Shown: positions 24,959 through 34,644 of the stretch, one piece after another
Layout of the letters: each line of letters starts with the position of its first letter
Position numbering within the stretch: the first letter of the stretch is position 1
Source of the DNA: Candidatus Gastranaerophilales bacterium
GTDB taxonomy: Bacteria; Cyanobacteriota; Vampirovibrionia; Gastranaerophilales; Gastranaerophilaceae
Assembly: GCA_947584965.1 (NCBI GenBank)
Contig: CANPWQ010000009.1
Coordinates: 1-50,063 of the forward strand
Length of the DNA: 50,063 bases
Direction: 5' to 3'
Made by a program: the position numbers and the translations under genes
The notes under the pieces: model-generated
Told to the model about the DNA's origin: nothing
The model's input: the letters and a program-made list of their open reading frames with translations, nothing else
Database searches by the model: none

Positions 24959-27900
24959 ATGGAAGATAATAAAAAGAAAAATAATTTATATTTCTTTATA
25001 ACCAAGCCGAGATTTGCAATGGTTATATCAATATTTATAACTTTGGTAGGTATAGTATCAATGTTCGGACTTCAATTGGAAAAGTATCCGAATATTACTC
25101 CGCCGCAGGTTGTTGTATCGGCGTCATACCCGGGGGCAAGTGCTGCGGTTATTGAATCTTCCGTTGCTTCTATATTGGAATCTCAAATTAACGGTGTTGA
25201 AAATATGATATATATGTCCTCAACCTGTTATGATGAAACTTATCAATTAAATATATATTTTAAAGTAGGAACAAATAAAGATATAAACCTTGTAAACGTA
25301 CAAAACAGAATATCACAGGTAGAGGCGCTTCTGCCTGAAGATGTTAAGCGTTTGGGGGTAACGGCTACAAACCGTGTGGCTGGTGCAGGCGCCTGCATTT
25401 TGGATTTGGTGTCTAATGACGGTTCTTGGAGCCAGCTGGATTTAACAAATTACGGCAATATTTATATTAAAGATGAAATAAAACGTCTGGACGGTGTCGG
25501 TGATGTAAACGTATTCGGTTCGGGCGATTACAGTATGAGAATATGGCTTGATCCTCAAAAAATGGCGAACTTAAATGTATCGGTCAGCGAAATTCAAGCC
25601 GCGGTTCAGACTCAAAACGTACAGGTTTCTTCGGGCGCATTGGGTGCTTTGCCTAGTAAATCCAACCAAACATTAAGAATGACCTTAATGACTAAAGGAC
25701 GTTTAATAGAACCCGAAGAATTTGAAAATATTATAATCCGTTCAAATACTGACGGTTCAAGTATAAGAATTAAAGACGTTGCAAGGGTTGAATTAGGTGC
25801 TTACAGTTACGATAAGTTAGGTTTAATCGGCGGTAAACCCGTTGCGGTTATTCAGGTTGTACCTCTCCCCGGTGCTAATACGATAAGTATTGTAAACCTT
25901 GTTAATAAAAAAGTAGCGGAAATTAATAAGACACTGCCCGAGTCGTTAGAGATTAAAATGATGCACGATGACTCAAAATTCATTCGTGAATCTATGAAAG
26001 AAGTTGTATTTACGATTTTAATGACATCGTTAATCGTTATTTTGGTTATATTCGTATTCTTAGGTGATTGGAGAGCAACCTTAGTACCTTGTGTAACAAT
26101 CCCCGTATCGTTGATAGGTACTTTTGCAGCCTTGCCTGTGTTTGGAATGTCAATAAACCTGTTGACATTGTTTGCCATGGTACTGGCGGTCGCGGTTGTT
26201 GTCGATGACGCTATTGTTGTTATAGAAAACGTAAAAAGGCACTTAGAGGACGGTAAAACTCCTATTGAAGCTACACAGCTTACAATGCAGGAGGTTGGCG
26301 GTGCTTTGGTTGCTATGGCAATGGTACTTATGGCGGTATTCGTTCCCGTTTCATTTATTTCGGGATTGTCGGGGTTAATGTACAGACAGTTTGCTGTTTG
26401 TATTGCAGTATCAATTGCACTATCCGCAATATGCGCGTTAACTCTTTCGCCCGCTATGTGTTCTATAATCTTAAGACCTGAAGATCCGAACAGAAAACCA
26501 TCAAATGCTTTTACGGCTTTTATTAAAAAAGTATTCACCGCTTTTGATGAAAGATTTGATAAAGCTACACACTGGTATTTGGATGTTGTTAAAAAGTTTG
26601 TATATAACAGAAAATTAACAATATGTTTGTATGTTGGTTTTCTGGCTTTAATGGGATTATTATTTAAAATTATTCCGACGGGATTTATCCCCGATGAGGA
26701 CCAAGCGGTAGTTATGGCTCAAATAGTATTGCCCCCGGGGTCTGCGTTAAATAAAACACAAGATGTATTATTAAAATTAACCGAAGAAGTTAAACAAATA
26801 GACGGAGTTGTTCCCGAAAGAATTATTACATTCGCGGGCTTAGGACCTACGAACCAAGCATTCTGCATAGTTCCTTTAAAAGAATGGAATGAAAGAAAGG
26901 TATACCCTTGGGATTGGGTAATAAGAAAAATTCAAGGAAAACCTACCGATTTGTCGCATAACGGTATATTAAAAGAATTAAGAGCGCGTGCAGCAAAGAT
27001 AAATGAAGCGTCAATAGCTGCGTTCTCGCCTCCTGCAATATCAGGTATGAGTATGTTAGGCGGTTTTGAGTTCCAAATGCTGTCAAAAGGTGAACACTCT
27101 TTGCAGGATATTGAAAAATTTGCAAATCAATTAACGTACGCAGCTAACCAAGATAAGGGTTTAAGCAGCGTGTATACAACCTATCAGGCAAATGTTCCGC
27201 AATACAGATTAAATATTGATTATGAAAAAGTATTAGCGCAAAATGTTAATATACAAGAACTGTATTCAACATTAGCTTCAACTTTAGGTTCATATTATAT
27301 AAACGACTTTAATAAGTTAGGACGTGTATTTAAGGTACAAATGCAAGCGGAAGACGATTTCAGAAATAAAGCAACAGATATTGAAAAAATATATGTTAAA
27401 AATATGAAAGGTCAAATGGTACCCTTAATGACAATGGTAAGCATTGAGCAAACAGTTGGCGCGGCTTCAATTACAAGGTTTAACCAATATAGAAGCGTTC
27501 AGTTCTCAGGTCAAGGTGCTGCGGGCAAGAGCTCGGGTGAAGCAATGAAGTCGATGGAACAGGTTGCAACAAAGACTCTGCCCAAAGATGTAGGTTATGA
27601 CTGGTCGGGTACTTCATTGCAAGAGCGTGAATCATCAGGACAAACAGGCGTAGTTATCGCATTGGCATTGACTTTCGTATACTTATTCTTAGTTGCACTT
27701 TATGAAAGCTGGTCAATACCTGTTGCGGTATTATTAATCGCTCCTGTTGCGGCTTTAGGCGCTTTAATATTCCAAATGATGATAGGTCAATCGTTTGACT
27801 TGTATTCTCAAGTTGGTATGATAGCCCTGATAGGTATTGCAGCAAAACAATCCATATTAATTGTTGAATTTGCTAAGGATTTACATGAAAATAAAGGCTT

Positions 27901-28168
27901 GAGTATAGAAGAAGCGGCAATAGAAGCTGCAAGAATAAGATTTAGAGCTATTATGATGACGGCTTTAGCGTTTGTATTCGGTGTATTACCTATGGTATTT
28001 GCAACAGGTGCAGGCGCACAAAGCAGAGTATCAGTCGGTTCAACAGTATTCGGAGGTATGACTGCTGCAGCTACAATCGGTACTATTTTAACTCCTGTTT
28101 TCTATGTACTTGTTCAATCATTAGTTGAAAATATGGCAAAAAGGAAAAAACAACAGGCAAATAATTAA
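24959..28168 (+). CDS. RND multidrug efflux permease (AcrB/HAE1 type)
   Basis: Proton-driven inner-membrane transporter of 1069 residues, the expected size. The proton-relay aspartates are present as the pair Asp416-Asp417 in [15 protein letters not shown], and the conserved lysine lies in [17 protein letters not shown]. The N-terminus ([19 protein letters not shown]) is typical of the first helix. The HAE1 family handles hydrophobic, amphiphilic compounds such as bile salts, dyes and antibiotics; bile would suit a gut habitat, but substrate cannot be read from sequence. It is encoded between its adaptor and a TolC-like channel. Confidence 0.95.
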   Translation: MEDNKKKNNLYFFITKPRFAMVISIFITLVGIVSMFGLQLEKYPNITPPQVVVSASYPGASAAVIESSVASILESQINGVENMIYMSSTCYDETYQLNIYFKVGTNKDINLVNVQNRISQVEALLPEDVKRLGVTATNRVAGAGACILDLVSNDGSWSQLDLTNYGNIYIKDEIKRLDGVGDVNVFGSGDYSMRIWLDPQKMANLNVSVSEIQAAVQTQNVQVSSGALGALPSKSNQTLRMTLMTKGRLIEPEEFENIIIRSNTDGSSIRIKDVARVELGAYSYDKLGLIGGKPVAVIQVVPLPGANTISIVNLVNKKVAEINKTLPESLEIKMMHDDSKFIRESMKEVVFTILMTSLIVILVIFVFLGDWRATLVPCVTIPVSLIGTFAALPVFGMSINLLTLFAMVLAVAVVVDDAIVVIENVKRHLEDGKTPIEATQLTMQEVGGALVAMAMVLMAVFVPVSFISGLSGLMYRQFAVCIAVSIALSAICALTLSPAMCSIILRPEDPNRKPSNAFTAFIKKVFTAFDERFDKATHWYLDVVKKFVYNRKLTICLYVGFLALMGLLFKIIPTGFIPDEDQAVVMAQIVLPPGSALNKTQDVLLKLTEEVKQIDGVVPERIITFAGLGPTNQAFCIVPLKEWNERKVYPWDWVIRKIQGKPTDLSHNGILKELRARAAKINEASIAAFSPPAISGMSMLGGFEFQMLSKGEHSLQDIEKFANQLTYAANQDKGLSSVYTTYQANVPQYRLNIDYEKVLAQNVNIQELYSTLASTLGSYYINDFNKLGRVFKVQMQAEDDFRNKATDIEKIYVKNMKGQMVPLMTMVSIEQTVGAASITRFNQYRSVQFSGQGAAGKSSGEAMKSMEQVATKTLPKDVGYDWSGTSLQERESSGQTGVVIALALTFVYLFLVALYESWSIPVAVLLIAPVAALGALIFQMMIGQSFDLYSQVGMIALIGIAAKQSILIVEFAKDLHENKGLSIEEAAIEAARIRFRAIMMTALAFVFGVLPMVFATGAGAQSRVSVGSTVFGGMTAAATIGTILTPVFYVLVQSLVENMAKRKKQQANN

Positions 28169-28187
28169 ATAAGAATAGAGTGGAAAA

Positions 28188-29918
28188 ATGAATAAAAAAT
28201 TATTTATATTGATGTTTTTATTGTTAAGTGTTCCTGCAATTGCGCAGGAGGTAGAAGTCAGCGATCAGTTAATGTATGAAGAAATTATACAAGAGCTTCC
28301 GCCAAGACTTCCCGAAACTGCAGCGCAGACTCAAACGGTTAAAGCAAAAACACCTTTTAAACAAAAGGTAAAAAATATATTTAATAAACGTAAATCGCCT
28401 AAAACTCCTAAAATAGAAAGCGCAAAGGATGTAAAGGCAGTAGATCCCGAAAAAGAAGAAATAAAAACAATAAAATCAGTTGAAAAAGAGCAAAAGAAAA
28501 AGGCTAAAGAATTAAAAAAAGAACAGAAAAAAGCTGAAAAAGAAGCTAAGAAAACATTAAAAACGGCTCAAAAAAATACACCTGCAACTGTTGAAACAAA
28601 AGAACAATCCAATGAAATTGCTGCGGTTGATAAAGGTGAAACGCAAACGGTTTTAACCGATACTGCATATCATGGCAGTGTTAATACAACAAGAATAATG
28701 GAAGTGGATGAATGCGTTAAAATTGCACTTGAAAAACACCCTGCAATTCAATCTGCAATGAGTAATGCAGAAATTTATAAAAGCAGAATTGCGCAGGCAT
28801 GGGCTAATTATTTTCCGACGTTTTCTGCAGGAGTTAGCTATTCAAGAAACGATATGCAAATGTCAAATTTTGCATTTCCCATTCAGCAGTATGATATGTT
28901 TTATACTCCTACTCTTTCGGGCAATATGCTGTTATTTGATTTCGGAAAAACAAAAGCGCAGGCGGATTTAGCAAAAAGAACTTATGAATCCGCTAAGTTT
29001 AGTTTGGAAAACAGTATTAATACCGTTGTATTTACAGTAAAACAAGCATATTATAATTTACTGTTCGCTCAGCAGCAGGTAAAAGTATATGAAGACACCG
29101 TAAAAGATTATACTCTGCATTTAGAGCAGGCAAAAGCATATTATAATATCGGCACAAAGGCAAAAATAGATGTTCTTACCGCGGAACACAATTTAGGACG
29201 TGCAAAATTAAGCCTTTTGCAGGCTCAAAACACTTTAAAAATTGCTTATGTCCAATTGAGTAACGCAATGGGTACGCCTGATTATTCCGATTACGATGTA
29301 ACCGATAACTTAAAAACAACGGTTTATGATATAAACGTGGAAAATGCAGTCAATACTGCGTTTGATACAAGCCCCGAACTGTTAGCCGCGAAAAAGAAAG
29401 CCGACGCTTCAGAACTTTTGGTTAGAGCTTCAAAACGTGCGTTTACCCCTAACTTATCGGGTTTCGCTTCATATTCAAGAGGCGGAAAGCAAATGGATAC
29501 AGACTATGGCTATCAAATCGGAGCGCAGTTAAATTATCAAACCGTTAATTTATTGCAATTAAAAAAACAGGTTGATGAAGCAAAAGCTACTTATAAAAAA
29601 GATTTAGCCGATTACGAAAATACCAAACAAAATATATATTTCGAGGTAAAACAGGCTTATTTAAACTTAACAACCGCACAAGAGAGTATCGGGGTTGCCA
29701 AATTATCAATGGACCAAGCAAAAGAACAGTATGATCAGGCTTCAGGCAGATACAAAGTAGGTTTGGGCGATGCAATCGAATTAAAAGACGCCGAAACTAC
29801 ATACAGAAACTCACAGCTTGATTATTACAATACTCTTTTAAATTATCATGTATCGGCGGCAAATCTTGAAAAGATAATGGGAGTTCCCCTAAAATCAACC
29901 GATACCGATGTTTTATAA
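28188..29918 (+). CDS. TolC-family outer-membrane efflux channel with a lysine-rich N-terminal extension
   Basis: A signal peptide (MNKKLFILMFLLLSVPAIAQ) is followed by an unusual ~150-residue spacer. Residues about 52-130 are very rich in lysine, with KKAKELKKEQKKAEKEAKK at its core, before the outer-membrane efflux protein domain begins near 170 (MEVDECVKIALEKHPAIQSA). Two OEP repeats follow; the second ends at residue 576. Plain TolC proteins lack such a spacer; it may cross or bind peptidoglycan or acidic polymers, an inference. It is the last gene of the efflux operon and is followed by a terminator. Confidence 0.88.
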   Translation: MNKKLFILMFLLLSVPAIAQEVEVSDQLMYEEIIQELPPRLPETAAQTQTVKAKTPFKQKVKNIFNKRKSPKTPKIESAKDVKAVDPEKEEIKTIKSVEKEQKKKAKELKKEQKKAEKEAKKTLKTAQKNTPATVETKEQSNEIAAVDKGETQTVLTDTAYHGSVNTTRIMEVDECVKIALEKHPAIQSAMSNAEIYKSRIAQAWANYFPTFSAGVSYSRNDMQMSNFAFPIQQYDMFYTPTLSGNMLLFDFGKTKAQADLAKRTYESAKFSLENSINTVVFTVKQAYYNLLFAQQQVKVYEDTVKDYTLHLEQAKAYYNIGTKAKIDVLTAEHNLGRAKLSLLQAQNTLKIAYVQLSNAMGTPDYSDYDVTDNLKTTVYDINVENAVNTAFDTSPELLAAKKKADASELLVRASKRAFTPNLSGFASYSRGGKQMDTDYGYQIGAQLNYQTVNLLQLKKQVDEAKATYKKDLADYENTKQNIYFEVKQAYLNLTTAQESIGVAKLSMDQAKEQYDQASGRYKVGLGDAIELKDAETTYRNSQLDYYNTLLNYHVSAANLEKIMGVPLKSTDTDVL

Positions 29919-29924
29919 TTAAAG

Positions 29925-29948
29925 AACCTGCTTTGAGCAGGTTTTTTA
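29925..29948 (+). terminator. Intrinsic terminator of the efflux operon
   Basis: AACCTGCT (29925-29932) pairs with AGCAGGTT (29936-29943) around a TTG loop, followed by TTTT. It sits between the tolC-like stop and the convergent larE stop. Confidence 0.85.
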
Positions 29949-29951
29949 ATA

Positions 29952-30749
29952 TTATTTTCTGTTTAAATTTTTATCCATACTGCCGCTTTGTAAACCTTCA
30001 AGGTCAAGCGTAATATAGTTAAACCCGATTTTTTTAAATTTTTCAATAATATGGCAAGAGAGTTTTAATAATTTATCAAAATCCTCTTTTGGCACTTCTA
30101 TTCTTGCAATATCCGCGTGCATACGCACCCTTAGAGCTGAAAATCCGTATTCTTTTAATATATTTTCACCTTGTTTTACCGTTTCAATTTTTTTAGCTTC
30201 TAACCTTGTATTATAAGGGAAACGTGTTGCAATACAAGGAACAGCGGGTTTATTATAAAATTCAAGTTCCTGTTCTTTTGCAAAATCTCGTATTTCTTCT
30301 TTTGTAATATTGAATTTTGCAAACGGTGAAATAATATCAAGCTCTTTAAGTGCTTTTAATCCCGGGCGGTATGTAGTAAGGTCATTTGCATTTGTTCCGT
30401 CAATAATATATTTTATATTGTTTTTTGCGCAAAAATCTTTTAATTCGCTAAAAAGAGCATATTTGCAGTGATAACATCTGTCAGGCGGATTATTTATTAT
30501 ATTCTCGTTATCAAGCGGATTAACCTCTAAAATTGTGTGTTTTACCGAATATTTTTCAGTAAATTTAATTGTATTATTTATTTCATCATCTGTTAAAAAT
30601 AAGGTTTTAAATGTAACGGCGGTTATATTTAAGTCTTTGCATAAGTATAAAAGCAAAGAAGAGTCGACTCCGCCCGAAAATGCAAGACAGATACCATGTT
30701 TTGACATATTAATTAATTCATTTTTTAATTGTTTGAATTTGTTATTCAT
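29952..30749 (-). CDS. larE: LarE, ATP-dependent sacrificial sulfur transferase
   Basis: Converts the carboxylates of the pyridinium precursor to thiocarboxylates while making the nickel-pincer nucleotide (NPN) cofactor. The 265 residues carry a PP-loop SGGVDS (25-30) for AMP activation. Cys172 in VPCIATRFPY matches the single sacrificial cysteine of the Lactobacillus plantarum enzyme; no second or third cysteine follows, arguing against the 4Fe-4S-type LarE. Cys92 and Cys95 (DRCYHC) form another conserved pair. It is the last gene of larB-larC-larE and lies 11 bases after larC. Confidence 0.9.
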   Translation of the reverse strand: MNNKFKQLKNELINMSKHGICLAFSGGVDSSLLLYLCKDLNITAVTFKTLFLTDDEINNTIKFTEKYSVKHTILEVNPLDNENIINNPPDRCYHCKYALFSELKDFCAKNNIKYIIDGTNANDLTTYRPGLKALKELDIISPFAKFNITKEEIRDFAKEQELEFYNKPAVPCIATRFPYNTRLEAKKIETVKQGENILKEYGFSALRVRMHADIARIEVPKEDFDKLLKLSCHIIEKFKKIGFNYITLDLEGLQSGSMDKNLNRK

Positions 30750-30760
30750 TAAAAAACCTT

Positions 30761-31498
30761 TTAATCAAAAAGAAAAACACGTAAAATCGGATTTTTATAA
30801 TTTCGCTTGCCTGCTCCCGAGCCTGTTTTAATAATAATCATTTCTTGGGGTAATTTTTCACCGCCGTAAAGTGCGGCAGCAATAGCTATACCTGTCGGAG
30901 TTACCATTTCACCATCGGTATCCGTTAACTTTAGCGGAATTTTATATTCCTGTGCAATGGCGCATACTGCGGGAACGGGAACATTTAAAGTCCCGTGCTG
31001 ACATTCTACCGTGCCATGACCTTCCATTAACGTTGAAAAATATACTTTTTGCGGGTTTAAATCATCAAAAAGCACTGCAAAACTAATTATATCAGCAATA
31101 GAATCAATTGCTCCGACCTCATGAAAATGGACTTCTGTAATATCTTTGCCATGCACTTTTGCTTCTGCTTGTGCAACAATTTTAAATATTTTCTTTGCCA
31201 AATTTTTTGCATTATCCGTCATATCTGCTTTATCAATTATTTTGTTAATATCATCAAGATTTCTGTGTTCATGGTGGTGATGATGTCCCAAATGCTCATG
31301 ATGAGGCAGAATTACATTAAAATCCGTTGCTTGGATTGTGTTAATACTTACTTTCTTTATTTCATAAGAAAACTCATTATCAAGTTTTAATGAACTTAAT
31401 GCCTTGTCAAGTTTTGTTTTGTCTGCGCCTAAATCTAACAAAGCACCTACTGACATATCACCTGAAATTCCCGAATTACATTCAAAATATATATTCAT
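30761..31498 (-). CDS. larC: LarC N-terminal (LarC1) part: nickel-insertion protein for NPN
   Basis: LarC inserts nickel into the dithio-precursor to finish the NPN cofactor. The protein is 245 residues, with CNSGISGDMSVGALLDLGAD at the start and a histidine cluster HHEHLGHHHHHEHRN (66-79) that fits nickel binding. Family members of full length are about 400 residues. Here the frame stops right after NPILRVFLFD, where the LarC2 domain would begin, and larE starts 11 bases later. In L. plantarum larC1 and larC2 are joined by programmed frameshifting; here no room exists for LarC2. Its start overlaps the larB stop (TAATG). Confidence 0.85.
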   Translation of the reverse strand: MNIYFECNSGISGDMSVGALLDLGADKTKLDKALSSLKLDNEFSYEIKKVSINTIQATDFNVILPHHEHLGHHHHHEHRNLDDINKIIDKADMTDNAKNLAKKIFKIVAQAEAKVHGKDITEVHFHEVGAIDSIADIISFAVLFDDLNPQKVYFSTLMEGHGTVECQHGTLNVPVPAVCAIAQEYKIPLKLTDTDGEMVTPTGIAIAAALYGGEKLPQEMIIIKTGSGAGKRNYKNPILRVFLFD

Positions 31499-32181
31499 TA
31501 CTTTTTACCTGCTATTTGTCTGTTTATTTGATTTGCGCTGTATCCTGCGTTAAATCCGTTGTCGATATTAACAACGCTAATACCCTCAGCGCAAGAATTG
31601 AGCATTGTTAAAAGCGCCGATAATCCTTTAAATGAAGCTCCGTAACCAATAGAAGTCGGTACCGCAATGACGTGAGAAGTTGCCATGCCTGCAATAATTG
31701 AAGCTAAAGCCCCCTCCATGCCCGCAACTGCTATTATTACATTTGCTTTGTTTATGTCATCTATTTTATCAAACAGTCTGTGAATGCCCGAAACGCCTAT
31801 ATCATAATACCTTTTAACATTGCTTCCGAAAAATTCGGCAGTTAATGCAGCTTCTTCCGCAACGGGTATGTCACCTGTTCCGCCCGTGCAAACGGCAACT
31901 TCGCCGATTTTTTCCGTTTCCTGCAGTGTTAAAGTTAAAATTCGTCCTTTTTCGCTGTATTTAATGTCGGGTAATTTTTCTTTTAAATAATTATACTGTT
32001 CAATATTTGCACGGGTTCCAAGTACATTTGTTTTATTATCTTTAAATGTTTGAAAAATTTTTAAAAGCTGTTCGTTGGTTTTGCACTCGCAAAATACTGC
32101 TTCAGAATACCCGCGCCTTTTAGTGCGTTCCATATCAAGTTTTGCAAAATCAAGCTCAATATATTTTTTATTATTCTCCAT
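31498..32181 (-). CDS. larB: LarB, NaAD carboxylase/hydrolase of nickel-pincer cofactor synthesis
   Basis: Starts NPN synthesis by carboxylating nicotinic acid adenine dinucleotide and cleaving it. The 227 residues have an N-terminal extension (about 1-90, GYSEAVFCECKTNEQL) and a PurE-like domain: VAVCTGGTGDIPVAEEAALTAEFFG, AGMEGALASIIAGMATSHVIAVPTSIGYGASFKG. Cys197 (LNSCAEG) lies where the L. plantarum catalytic Cys221 is found. PurE itself is excluded by the extension and larC/larE context. A GAGG site precedes the ATG. larA, the lactate racemase that uses NPN, is not in the window. Confidence 0.9.
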   Translation of the reverse strand: MENNKKYIELDFAKLDMERTKRRGYSEAVFCECKTNEQLLKIFQTFKDNKTNVLGTRANIEQYNYLKEKLPDIKYSEKGRILTLTLQETEKIGEVAVCTGGTGDIPVAEEAALTAEFFGSNVKRYYDIGVSGIHRLFDKIDDINKANVIIAVAGMEGALASIIAGMATSHVIAVPTSIGYGASFKGLSALLTMLNSCAEGISVVNIDNGFNAGYSANQINRQIAGKK

Positions 32182-32214
32182 AAAATTATTTTACCTCATA
32201 ATAACAGAAATCAG

Positions 32215-33246
32215 TCAAGATTTATTATTATCACGTTCAAACTGTTTTTTTGTTGCAATCCTGTTTAATAGCGCAACAGCAGCTCCTATTGCCATTGTGT
32301 TTATTAAGAATGTTAATCCGTAAGAGAAATTTTTGCTTTTCAAATACTGTTTTTGCAATTTGCTCGGGAGTTTTAATATATCATCATAAGATTTTATTAT
32401 TCCGTTTTCAATGATTTTAGTATTAAATAACTTATCAAAGCCTTTATAGATTGGTTTTTCAATTAATTTTTCTCCAAAGAACAGTAAAGGTACGGTAACA
32501 GAAAATCTTCTTGCGTTTTCTTTTCTTTCATATTTATCTCTTGAAGCATAAAAATAACTTGCAATACTGACGGGATAAATAAAAGCTCCATAGTGAGCAA
32601 GTTTTAAATCATTGGTTTTAGTAAAATCAAAATGTTTAATAACGGCAGTTATTGCAGGTTCTAATTTTTTATATACATTGTCATTTTTAGCTGCCGTTAA
32701 AATGCCTGCTGTTAAAGCAAGTCCGCCCATTGCATTTAACATTAATTTCTTTATTAAAGATTTGGCTTTATTTTTTCCGTCTTTTTCCTGTTCTTTTTTA
32801 TCTTTTAGTCCTACGACCTCCGTAAATTCTTCTTTTCCGCTTTGGCTTGAAGTCAGAAAATTTCTGACAGGTGCTATTGCAAAAACTAACGGCAATATAA
32901 CACTAAAAACGGAAGCTATTTTGCCAAATTTAGCTAATTTAATATTTTTTAATTGTTCATTTGAAACGGATTGTATTTCCTCAATCGGCATAGATATTAA
33001 TCTTGAACCTGTTTTATATTTATTTTTAAAAAATTCATTTGTTATTTTAGCTGCCCCGGGTGCTGAAAAATAAAAAAGTGCCGATTCTGCCATTTCCGCA
33101 AATGTTATTTCTTTTGCTTCTTCCCTGCTTCTTGAAATTGCAAGTTTCGGAATAAGACAGCCTCCCGTGTCCCTTACAAACATTCCGGCTGATGAACTTG
33201 TCTCCATTCCTCTTAGTATTTTTGTTCCGAGTGTTATTCCGTTCAT
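32215..33246 (-). CDS. Uncharacterised membrane protein with conserved N-terminal motif (343 aa)
   Basis: Not recognised as a named family. It starts with a soluble segment containing TGGCLIPKLAISRSREEAKE (27-46), which looks like a conserved core. Hydrophobic helices are near 110-128, 170-186, 225-240 and 310-330, with a charged linker (KKEQEKDGKNKAK, about 149-161). No transport or catalytic signature is visible. It sits 33 bases upstream of larB on the same strand and may be cotranscribed with it. Its own promoter would give a leader of only a few bases. I suspect a lineage-specific Gastranaerophilales family, from memory and unproven. Confidence 0.6.
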   Translation of the reverse strand: MNGITLGTKILRGMETSSSAGMFVRDTGGCLIPKLAISRSREEAKEITFAEMAESALFYFSAPGAAKITNEFFKNKYKTGSRLISMPIEEIQSVSNEQLKNIKLAKFGKIASVFSVILPLVFAIAPVRNFLTSSQSGKEEFTEVVGLKDKKEQEKDGKNKAKSLIKKLMLNAMGGLALTAGILTAAKNDNVYKKLEPAITAVIKHFDFTKTNDLKLAHYGAFIYPVSIASYFYASRDKYERKENARRFSVTVPLLFFGEKLIEKPIYKGFDKLFNTKIIENGIIKSYDDILKLPSKLQKQYLKSKNFSYGLTFLINTMAIGAAVALLNRIATKKQFERDNNKS

Positions 33247-33255
33247 ATAATTTAT

Positions 33256-33284
33256 ATTAAATGATGATAGTAATTATCAGTCAA
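33256..33284 (-). promoter_or_regulatory. Promoter of the 343-residue membrane protein gene
   Basis: On the minus strand TTGACT (33284-33279), 17 bases, TTTAAT (33261-33256). Nine bases separate the -10 from the ATG at 33246 and no Shine-Dalgarno sequence is present, so the transcript would be leaderless or nearly so. Confidence 0.5.
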
Positions 33285-33351
33285 TATATGGATTATAATT
33301 TACTCTTAATATAAAATTTGATAAAATAAAAATATTAAGGAGCCGCTAATT

Positions 33352-34644
33352 ATGAAAAGTACCTATTATAAAACAGTTAATAAAGGTAATAGTTTAAAAT
33401 CATTTCTAATAGCTATATTGTTGTTTTTTCTTCTTCCTATAATAATTCCCATAATTTATATTGTACTTACATTATTTGGTTCTATCTCAGGCATGTTGCT
33501 GGATGATATAATTCCTAATGAACTAAAAGGTCCTCTATGCATCGGTATTATAATTATACTTACATTAATTGCATATATACTTTGGTTTATATTTGGACGT
33601 GATAAACATGTTACGCCGATTGTTAGTTTTGAACCGCCTAAGGATACAAACAGCGCTGAATTAGAACTAAATTGTTACGGCTGTGCTTCCGAAAGAGGTG
33701 TTAAATCATTAATTTACTATTTGGCAAGTAAAGACTATTTAAGAATTGAAAAATTGAATAATAATTATGTATTAAGAAAATTAAAACCTTATGACGGAAA
33801 CGATGAAGCGGAAAGAGTGTTCTTTGATGGTATTTTTGGTGATGATGTTGAACTCGTAAATTTAAATAGATTACTTTCTTCAAATTCCTTTTATTTTTTG
33901 TGTGTAAATGTACAAACATTACTTAATAACTTGAACAGGGATAATTTTAAAAATAACGGAGCAATAGTTTCTAAAGTTATTATTGTATTAGTATGTGCTT
34001 TGGGAATTGGTTTATCTTTATTATATACACTGGCTGATTATTCTTTTAAATTGATATTTTCACCAAATTCTTGGCTGTTTTTATTTACGTTTATTGCAAT
34101 ATGGGCAGCAGTGTATTTTTGCTGTAACTATGGACAAATGCAAGGTTCTGTACAGGTAAGCGGTGCAAGTAAACATACAGTTGAAAATATAAAGAAACAT
34201 AGAAAAATATATACGTTACTGTTTATGCTTTTTTGGTGTGCAGGCTTTGGCGGAATTCCTTTATTTATTATATTTCAAAGTGAAACAATCAAATTTAATC
34301 ATCCTACGGAAACAATTTTTGGATTAGTTTGTTTAATAATAAGTTTTATATGTATAGTTAACATGCCTCGGTTAAGCAGAAAAGGACGAGAGCTTAAAGG
34401 TTTGGCTATCGGCTTTAAAAGATTTTTAGAGGTAACAGAAAAAAGAAGATTTGATGAGTTAATCGGAGAAAATCCGAATTACGCCAGAGAGGTTTATCCG
34501 TATGCTTTTGCTTTAGGAATAACAGACTCATATATTACCGATCTTGATATTCTTGCTGCAAGTCAATCTTATTCAGGTGATTATTTGGATGCTGAAAGTA
34601 TAAAACAAATTAATAATATATTGAAAAAAAATGGAGTAAATTAA
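33352..34644 (+). CDS. DUF2207-like membrane protein
   Basis: A 430-residue integral membrane protein. A first pair of transmembrane helices (about 17-42 and 58-84) is followed by a cytoplasmic winged-helix-like region (VSFEPPKDTNSAELELNCYG and VKSLIYYLASKDYLRIEK). A second helix pair follows (about 205-270), then further hydrophobic segments near 285 and 325, and a C-terminal tail. The order matches the C-terminal part of DUF2207 proteins, but the extracytoplasmic N-terminal DUF2207 domain is missing. It overlaps lemA by one base; DUF2207 and LemA genes are commonly paired. An AAGGAG site precedes the ATG. Confidence 0.72.
   Translation: MKSTYYKTVNKGNSLKSFLIAILLFFLLPIIIPIIYIVLTLFGSISGMLLDDIIPNELKGPLCIGIIIILTLIAYILWFIFGRDKHVTPIVSFEPPKDTNSAELELNCYGCASERGVKSLIYYLASKDYLRIEKLNNNYVLRKLKPYDGNDEAERVFFDGIFGDDVELVNLNRLLSSNSFYFLCVNVQTLLNNLNRDNFKNNGAIVSKVIIVLVCALGIGLSLLYTLADYSFKLIFSPNSWLFLFTFIAIWAAVYFCCNYGQMQGSVQVSGASKHTVENIKKHRKIYTLLFMLFWCAGFGGIPLFIIFQSETIKFNHPTETIFGLVCLIISFICIVNMPRLSRKGRELKGLAIGFKRFLEVTEKRRFDELIGENPNYAREVYPYAFALGITDSYITDLDILAASQSYSGDYLDAESIKQINNILKKNGVN

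Noticed and set aside
25852-26538. A 228-codon antisense ORF within the RND permease gene
   Set aside because: The RND frame carries conserved motifs through the whole stretch, and the antisense product is threonine/isoleucine-rich shadow sequence.
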